Below are positions 33,980-38,400 of a stretch of DNA of 38,400 bases, piece after piece. Positions within the stretch are counted from its first letter, which is position 1. Each line of letters begins with the position of its first letter. The notes beneath the pieces were generated by a model. It saw only the letters and a list, made by a program, of their open reading frames with translations. It was not told the origin of the DNA and did not search any database. The translations under genes were made by a program, and so were the position numbers. Source of the DNA: Candidatus Poseidoniales archaeon (GTDB taxonomy: Archaea; Thermoplasmatota; Poseidoniia; Poseidoniales; Poseidoniaceae); contig QXYC01000002.1 of the NCBI GenBank assembly GCA_009887095.1, positions 41,453 to 79,852 of the forward strand, written 5' to 3'.

Positions 33980-34699
33980 ATGGCCGATATTGCTGATGTG
34001 AGTTCACCCTTGATGGATGAACTGTCTGCGCTCGGCCCCATTTTTGGAATCGTTTTAATCCTCGGTGGTGTCTTTTTGATGCTACGGGGCCATGAACGGT
34101 TGCAATACGTCGCTGGCGCAACGGGTGCTGGCATGGGCTATGTGTTAACACCAACCTTGTCTTCATTGATCCCAGATACAGGACTCGAAGATTTGCACGT
34201 GATGATCATCCTCATGCTGCTTTTCTCTGGCATCATGCTCATGACCATACAGATGAGCATCTACCTCATGGCGTCGATGGGCACCTACATCATTTTCTCG
34301 TGGTCCTTCCATTGGCTCGATGGAAAAGGCATGGAAATTGCCGACAGTGAGTTCATCACAAACGTCATGGCAATCGTAGCCTTCTTTTCCGTTATCTGGG
34401 TTCGAAAACAGTTACCAATGCTCGTTTCAGCGTTGCTTGGGAGCATTGCAACACTTTCTGGACTCTTGGTGCTCAACGGCCAACCGCTCGCTAATTTCAA
34501 TCCACAAAACACCTCTACGCTTGCCATTGTGTTCGTGCTCTTCATCGTAAGTGTGACGTTTCAATCTCGAGCTATTAAGCGAAAGCAAGAGGAAGAAGAT
34601 GGAGAAGAAGAACAACCTCCTACCAAATATACCAACCAACCAACTGCACCGCGAACAACGCGTGTACCTTCACAATACGATTTGCCCGACCTTCGCTAA
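33980..34699 (+). CDS. Polytopic membrane protein, unknown function
   Basis: 239 residues from ATG 33980. About six hydrophobic segments are visible (for example GIVLILGGVFLML near 23-35, HVMIILMLLFSGIMLM near 74-89, SIYLMASMGTYIIFSW near 94-109, VMAIVAFFSVIWV near 130-142, LVSALLGSIATLSGLLVL near 148-165 and LAIVFVLFIVSVTF near 181-194). A charged cytoplasmic tail follows, with KRKQEEEDGEEEQPPT and a Thr/Pro-rich end. The overall look (glycine-rich helices, GAGMGY) resembles TMEM198/DUF4203-type proteins, but I cannot confirm that. It lies 46 bases after the receiver and 44 before the next membrane gene, in a same-strand group. Confidence 0.75.
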   Translation: MADIADVSSPLMDELSALGPIFGIVLILGGVFLMLRGHERLQYVAGATGAGMGYVLTPTLSSLIPDTGLEDLHVMIILMLLFSGIMLMTIQMSIYLMASMGTYIIFSWSFHWLDGKGMEIADSEFITNVMAIVAFFSVIWVRKQLPMLVSALLGSIATLSGLLVLNGQPLANFNPQNTSTLAIVFVLFIVSVTFQSRAIKRKQEEEDGEEEQPPTKYTNQPTAPRTTRVPSQYDLPDLR

Positions 34700-34743
34700 G
34701 CCGTAGGACGAACCTTGAAATCACCGACTCGGAAGCAACGCCC

Positions 34744-35661
34744 ATGGCAAGCGAATTGGACTACGGTCCGGCGCATACCGATCGGCAAACCTTCGTGGCC
34801 ATCGGCCTCGTTGCCTCCCTTCTTATCATGGTCTATGCCATGACTGATTTGCAGAGTTTGGTTGCTGAAAGCGCTGAATCTCTTAACGGCTCACGCAATC
34901 CATCTTGGGTTGTGACCGGTGCCCGATGCATTGCTTTGGGAATGGGACTCATCGCCGTTGGAATGATGTTCCGAGTTGGCCCTGGCAACATGCAAGTGCT
35001 CCTTCATGAGCAACGTGAAGTGAAAATGATTCATCCAGTTGGGTTTGAAAAATTCGTCACCTTTAGTTCGTGGACGTTGCTAAGCAACATTCTGTATTTT
35101 GCCAGTGCTCTCACCGCCAGCGTGTACAGCACGGACGGTGGTTCGATTCCGTCATGGTTAGAACTCGTTCAAGTTAACATGTTTGTCATTGCATGTGGTT
35201 CGGCTTTCTTGACGGCAACGGTCGTTCGATACATCATCCTGCCCGATTTTGTTGATTCAGAGCGCGATTCACAATACATGTTCCAATACCACGAACAGGT
35301 GATGCACAATTTTGCGGCCATGTTTTTGGCCGTTGAGGTCATGCTTGTGGCACCTGTCTTGCACCCTGAACTCGCCTTGTCTTGCGTCGGGATGGGGTTG
35401 GTTTACGTCGCCTTTGCCTACCTTTATGCCTACAAGGGCGGAGGGTACTATGCCTACAGTTTCATTGACCCGAGGAAGAAATTCGCCCCCTTCATCATGC
35501 TTGGCCTCGCAGGGGCGATTGCCGTGTTCTATCTTGGAATCTTACTCGCTAGTCGCCTTGTGGAATGGAATGTCTACCTCGGAAGCATCGTGTTGGCACT
35601 CTGGGTGTCCCTCATCATGCAGTTCTGGTCAACTGACCCAGAAACTCAGTCTTCATCGTAA
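34744..35661 (+). CDS. Multi-pass membrane protein resembling AIG1/FAR-17a/ADTRP lipid hydrolases
   Basis: 305 residues from ATG 34744 with about eight hydrophobic segments. From the middle on it matches, by memory, the landmark order of human AIG1: KF-(L/V)-TF at the start of a helix (here residues 103-107, T106), a later helix preceded by a MH motif (here HEQVMHN, H188), and a G-(M/Y)-(W/Y)-x-Y-x-F motif in a following loop (here GGYYAYSF). In AIG1 and ADTRP the corresponding Thr and His are the proposed catalytic pair for hydrolysing fatty-acid esters of hydroxy fatty acids inside the membrane. T106 and H188 would play that role here. Two additional N-terminal helices are present. The assignment is a motif-level inference; a plain unknown membrane protein is the alternative. 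The 3' end overlaps the convergent acidic-protein gene by 16 bases. Confidence 0.7.
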   Translation: MASELDYGPAHTDRQTFVAIGLVASLLIMVYAMTDLQSLVAESAESLNGSRNPSWVVTGARCIALGMGLIAVGMMFRVGPGNMQVLLHEQREVKMIHPVGFEKFVTFSSWTLLSNILYFASALTASVYSTDGGSIPSWLELVQVNMFVIACGSAFLTATVVRYIILPDFVDSERDSQYMFQYHEQVMHNFAAMFLAVEVMLVAPVLHPELALSCVGMGLVYVAFAYLYAYKGGGYYAYSFIDPRKKFAPFIMLGLAGAIAVFYLGILLASRLVEWNVYLGSIVLALWVSLIMQFWSTDPETQSSS

Positions 35662-36368
35662 GGTTGCCAATCGTCTTGGCCTTCCTCACGGAACCACCAG
35701 TATCCATCTTCGTCCTCGAACCACTCAACGCCGTTCTCGTCAATGGAGTACCCTTCGACTTCTTCCTCTTCCTCTTCGTAGACTTCTTGCTCAGCGTTTG
35801 GATCGACCATTCCAGATTCTTGCGAGATCTGTTGCTTAAGTTGGTCAAGTTCCTCGTCTGCGTCAGCGAAAACTCGATTCTCGGTGATAATCTCTGCTTG
35901 ATGATCACCTTGGCGGATTGCATCGTCTGAGTCAGCCAAGAAATCGTCGCTCATTCGAGCCTTAAATTCCTCAAATTCATCGCGTCCGTAACTTCCAAGG
36001 AACTCATCGCCTTTGGATTGCATCAAGTCATCGAGGTTTGCCCGCTTCTCACGCTTGAGTTCAGGAGCATCTGGAACACTGCCAGCATAGAATGAGTCTT
36101 CATCGTCTGAGAGTTTGCCAAAGGATCGTCCTTCAGGGTCAACTTCTTCGATGGCTTCAATGATGAGATCGTGTTCCTCTTCATCGAGGTTCTCTTCTTC
36201 GTATTGTTCACCGACCATGGTGACCAATTTGTTGAGATTGCGGGCCAATTTACGGTCGTCGTCCTCAAACTCACTCACGAGTTTGTCAACCTGTTTCAAC
36301 AACCGCTCGTATGGCGTGCCGGTGATAGCGCCAAGGAAACGCCCAAAGCCCCCTTTCTTTCTCGCCAT
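35646..36368 (-). CDS. Acidic cytoplasmic protein with Trp-rich C-terminal motif
   Basis: 240 residues from ATG 36368; the frame runs to 36437 but MARKKGGFGRFLGAITGTP is the natural basic, amphipathic start. No signal or membrane helix. The N-terminal quarter is helical (YERLLKQVDKLVSEFEDDDR, likely coiled coil), the middle very acidic (ENLDEEEHDLIIEAIEEVDP), then disordered Asp/Glu stretches. The end reads VEWFEDEDGYWWFREEGQDDW, an aromatic motif of the form W-x4-DG-x-WW-x8-W that echoes the tail of the anchored ectoprotein at 9384-10703. No family recognised. It is divergent from the JAMM peptidase gene with 96 bases between; the basic N-terminus could contact membrane or nucleic acid. Likely a scaffold or adaptor, by appearance only. 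Confidence 0.78.
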   Translation of the reverse strand: MARKKGGFGRFLGAITGTPYERLLKQVDKLVSEFEDDDRKLARNLNKLVTMVGEQYEEENLDEEEHDLIIEAIEEVDPEGRSFGKLSDDEDSFYAGSVPDAPELKREKRANLDDLMQSKGDEFLGSYGRDEFEEFKARMSDDFLADSDDAIRQGDHQAEIITENRVFADADEELDQLKQQISQESGMVDPNAEQEVYEEEEEEVEGYSIDENGVEWFEDEDGYWWFREEGQDDWQPYDED

Positions 36369-36464
36369 AGTGATTGGTGCACACCAGTCCTTTTGAAAGA
36401 TTCTTTCCCTCCATGGACCTCCGCACAGTTCATTCAAGAGGGCCTCTTAGCCACGCCGAGGGCG
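36369..36464. promoter_or_regulatory. Divergent promoter gap, acidic protein / JAMM peptidase
   Basis: A 96-base gap. CTTTCAAAAGG on the minus strand is centred about 27 bases before ATG 36368 and could be a TATA box. On the plus side, CATTCAAGA near 36430-36438 is about 30 bases before ATG 36465. Neither start has a clear Shine-Dalgarno. Weak, spacing-based call. Confidence 0.3.
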
Positions 36465-37226
36465 ATGGTGGAATCTTGGCTGGTTGAGTTGATGACCACG
36501 TACAACGAGGAGTCGTACACCGGTCGAGAGGCTTACACGGCTCAAGTGCATCTTCCCGGTCAAGTGTTCGAATCGCTCGTTTGGTGGGCACTTCAAGCGC
36601 TTCCTGATGAAATTCTGGTCGGGCTCGACATCGATTCAGAAACGCCTCATGTTGAAGAAGTGGATTTGGCTTTCAGCGCACAAGAGAGCACGTCAAACTT
36701 GTTTCAAGGCCAAGGGTATCGAATCAAAGAGGCGCACATCGTAAATCGCGGCGATTCCTATTCGGTTCATCACCTGCCTGAAGATTGGACGGATGACATG
36801 TTTTCCAGTTCTCGAGGTTCACGCGCTGGTCGTTTTACCCATTGGTTGCATACCCATCCAAACGCCCCTGCGATCCCAAGTGGTGCTGATGCTGATGCAG
36901 CGCAAGAAACCGCAGGCATCGATATGATCCTCGGGCTAAGGTTTTCTCCCGAAGGCCCATTGCCATGGTTTGACGATGTGGAAGGCCAACGAAGAAGGGT
37001 TGGCAAAGAGGCTGTTCCACAACCAACCAAAGCTCGTCGCCGATCGTTTTTCCAACGCCAACAACTTCCTGTTCTCGGGGTTGCACCGAGTGGCCACAAA
37101 ATCCACGAAATACAATTGATTGCCTTTCACAAAAACGGACTTGGCGTCAACGTCGTATTGGTGGATGAAGAAGGCTATCCATACGGCTGGAGCCAATTCA
37201 ACGATCACGCCACAAGTGAGGCATGA
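36465..37226 (+). CDS. JAMM/MPN+ metallopeptidase-like protein
   Basis: 253 residues from ATG 36465; the open frame upstream lies antisense to the acidic-protein gene. A complete JAMM zinc motif is visible: H129-x-H131-x7-S139-x2-D142 in HTHPNAPAIPSGADADA. The preceding Glu is probably E49 in LPDEILVGLDID, on the expected strand after an MPN-like first helix (VHLPGQVFESLVWWALQ). JAMM enzymes cut isopeptide bonds to ubiquitin-like proteins (in archaea SAMPs) or process sulfur-carrier proteins. The stretch between E49 and H129 is longer than in minimal JAMM proteins and may be an insert. A basic segment (PTKARRRSFFQRQQ) and a last beta-rich part follow. Substrate unknown. It overlaps the convergent DUF1499 gene by 22 bases and is divergent from the acidic protein. 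Confidence 0.85.
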   Translation: MVESWLVELMTTYNEESYTGREAYTAQVHLPGQVFESLVWWALQALPDEILVGLDIDSETPHVEEVDLAFSAQESTSNLFQGQGYRIKEAHIVNRGDSYSVHHLPEDWTDDMFSSSRGSRAGRFTHWLHTHPNAPAIPSGADADAAQETAGIDMILGLRFSPEGPLPWFDDVEGQRRRVGKEAVPQPTKARRRSFFQRQQLPVLGVAPSGHKIHEIQLIAFHKNGLGVNVVLVDEEGYPYGWSQFNDHATSEA

Positions 37227-37696
37227 AGGGTTTCTAGGCGTTCGGGATTGACCCCTAAATCGCCCTGACCCAAACGAGATTGTGAGTGCAACTCGATCTG
37301 TGTTGTGTCAACATCAACCACTGTTAAGGACACGGCTACATCATCAGGAAACCGCCAGAAACTCGTTCGAACAACAAAATGAATGTATGAACTGTTTTCA
37401 TCATTATCCTCCACAAGAACGTCTCCATTGTTGGATTCAATGAAGTCATCGAGGTTTGCTTGCACCTCATTCATCGGGGCTTGGATGGTTAAACTGAGAT
37501 CATCCATTCTGAAATCAGAACCGCCGCCGAGGTGTGCGCAGTTCATGCTGTTGGTTTCGCATTGCGGCATTGTTTCAAACGGTTCATCACCAGCGCTCGT
37601 TAGGATCCAGAGTTGGCAGAGCAACCAGGGGGCAATGAGTGCACTGACAACCAGCAGTACGTTCGTACGGGAGAGGAAATTTCGCTCAGATGTCAC
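37205..37696 (-). CDS. DUF1499-family protein with N-terminal membrane helix
   Basis: 163 residues if it starts at GTG 37696, which overlaps the upstream phosphoglycerate mutase stop by 11 bases and has GGATGGG a few bases before it; ATG 37726 (173 residues) is the alternative. One helix lies at about residues 12-32 (NVLLVVSALIAPWLLCQLWIL), then a loop with two cysteines. The DUF1499 domain follows, recognised by SYIHFVVRTSFWRFPDDVAV and the ending IELHSQSRLGQGDLGVNPER. The family is widespread in marine bacteria and plastid lineages, with no settled function. Its likely position is outside the membrane. Translational coupling with the mutase gene is probably only a matter of compaction. Confidence 0.85.
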   Translation of the reverse strand: MTSERNFLSRTNVLLVVSALIAPWLLCQLWILTSAGDEPFETMPQCETNSMNCAHLGGGSDFRMDDLSLTIQAPMNEVQANLDDFIESNNGDVLVEDNDENSSYIHFVVRTSFWRFPDDVAVSLTVVDVDTTQIELHSQSRLGQGDLGVNPERLETLHASLVA

Positions 37697-38399
37697 GGCG
37701 TTCCCATCCTGTGTCCGACCATGCATAGACCATCGGTTGGCCTGTTGGAACCTCAAGGGAAAGCACTTCTTCTTCACTCAATCCTTCGATGTGCATGATG
37801 ATGCTGCGAAGCGAATTACCGTGCGCTGCAACAAATACATTGTTGCCAGATTCAAGGGCAGGAACAAGGGTTGAATCAAGGTACGGAATGGTGCGTTCCG
37901 CAGTGAGTTTGAGCGATTCACCAGATGGCGGTGGGACATCAAAAGAGCGTCGCCAAATGTGCACTTGTTCCTCTCCGTACTGCCGTCGAGTTGCATCTTT
38001 GTTCAACCCTTGCAAGTCACCATACATTCGCTCGTTTAGTTGCCATGAGACATGAACTGGAAGCAAATCTTCTGAGCCGGCATCGCCTTTGATTTGAGCC
38101 CATTCAATCATTCTCGCTTCGTTTTCTGAAACGGAATCAACGCCGGCCTCTGGCTGTGGGTATTGGAACACGGGCGTCTTCCCGCCGTTGTGCTGAGCAA
38201 GCGCAAGCATGGCGGTCATTTGAGCGCGAATGAGCGTCGAAACGTGCACTTCATCGATGTCAAGATGAGCGATTTGCTGACCGCCCGCGATGGCTTCTTC
38301 GATCCCGACGTTGGTCAGTGGCACATCCACCCAGCCGGTGAACAACTTGGCAGCGTTCCACATGGATTGGCCGTGGCGCATCAAAATGAGCAGTGACAT
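37686..38399 (-). CDS. gpmA: 2,3-bisphosphoglycerate-dependent phosphoglycerate mutase
   Basis: 237 residues, apparently complete: ATG at 38399, one base inside the window edge. It interconverts 3- and 2-phosphoglycerate in glycolysis and gluconeogenesis. Motifs: LMRHGQSMWN with the phospho-histidine (H9), LFTGWVDVPLTNVGIEEA, LNERMYGDLQGLNKD, YGEEQVHIWRRSFDVPPP, VAAHGNSLRSII (second catalytic His) and LEVPTGQPMVYAW. Between the RAQMTAMLALAQ helix and the SWQLNER strand it carries roughly 35 residues more than the bacterial enzyme (PQPEAGVDSVSENEARMIEW region), which probably form a surface insert. Archaea more often use the cofactor-independent enzyme, so this copy is probably of bacterial origin. 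DUF1499 follows with overlap. Confidence 0.95.
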   Translation of the reverse strand: MSLLILMRHGQSMWNAAKLFTGWVDVPLTNVGIEEAIAGGQQIAHLDIDEVHVSTLIRAQMTAMLALAQHNGGKTPVFQYPQPEAGVDSVSENEARMIEWAQIKGDAGSEDLLPVHVSWQLNERMYGDLQGLNKDATRRQYGEEQVHIWRRSFDVPPPSGESLKLTAERTIPYLDSTLVPALESGNNVFVAAHGNSLRSIIMHIEGLSEEEVLSLEVPTGQPMVYAWSDTGWERRDI

Positions 38400-38400
38400 G

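Noticed and set aside
1-38400. tRNA, rRNA, insertion sequences, prophage or integrase sites
   Set aside because: Gaps are short (under 200 bases) and hold no cloverleaf, transposase frame, terminal repeats or att-like duplications that I could see.

Overview
The window reads as a compact, mesophilic archaeal chromosome segment, most likely a marine planktonic euryarchaeon of the Poseidoniales (Marine Group II) or a close relative. This is inferred from gene content. A Taw2-like wybutosine enzyme and stand-alone Lrp/AsnC-type (RAM) domains point to Archaea. Bacterial-type uvrC, a cofactor-dependent phosphoglycerate mutase, a cyclophilin and a TPMT-type methyltransferase point to a mesophile with many acquired genes. 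Very large calcium-repeat surface proteins and TATA-like boxes close to start codons fit the same picture. Taxonomy cannot be proved without a search. Coding density is very high: 26 protein genes, no rRNA, tRNA, CRISPR array, insertion sequence or prophage seen, and no gene-free stretch over 300 bases.

Layout. (1) 1-7753, minus: a 2097-residue surface protein (beta-propeller/FG-GAP repeats, thrombospondin type 3 repeats, one membrane helix, acidic and Pro/Gly-rich tail), followed downstream by an EF-hand protein with a glutamine-rich end that runs off the window. (2) 7896-8528, plus: thiamine pyrophosphokinase. (3) 8512-13290, minus: a tight three-gene operon (TSP3 surface protein, second anchored ectoprotein, DUF4105 membrane protein). 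(4) 13471-15634: divergent GT4 and GT2 glycosyltransferases, then a TPMT-like methyltransferase. (5) 16283-21100, minus: a 1605-residue beta-helix plus PKD/Ig-like surface protein. (6) 21218-25734: two tandem RAM proteins, a winged-helix STAND ATPase on the opposite strand, and uvrC. (7) 25735-31128: a 1048-residue anchored ectoprotein of unknown family, a Taw2-like enzyme, and an anchored cyclophilin. (8) 31219-35661, plus: a small membrane protein, a CocE/S15-type hydrolase, a single-domain receiver, and two polytopic membrane proteins, the last resembling AIG1/FAR-17a/ADTRP lipid hydrolases. (9) 35646-38399: an acidic tryptophan-tailed protein, a JAMM metallopeptidase, a DUF1499 protein and phosphoglycerate mutase.

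Themes. Six proteins share one topology: signal peptide, large extracellular part, one membrane helix near the C-terminus and a cytoplasmic tail. About half of the window encodes them. Two neighbouring genes for apparently cytoplasmic proteins carry EF-hand/Gln-rich or Trp-rich acidic modules, and a similar Trp-rich motif occurs in one anchored-protein tail. Convergent genes meet with 0 to 6 bases between stops or overlap by 16 to 22 bases. Starts were chosen from Shine-Dalgarno-like sequence, signal peptides, domain borders and neighbour overlap. Family assignments are from recognised motifs, not database searches.
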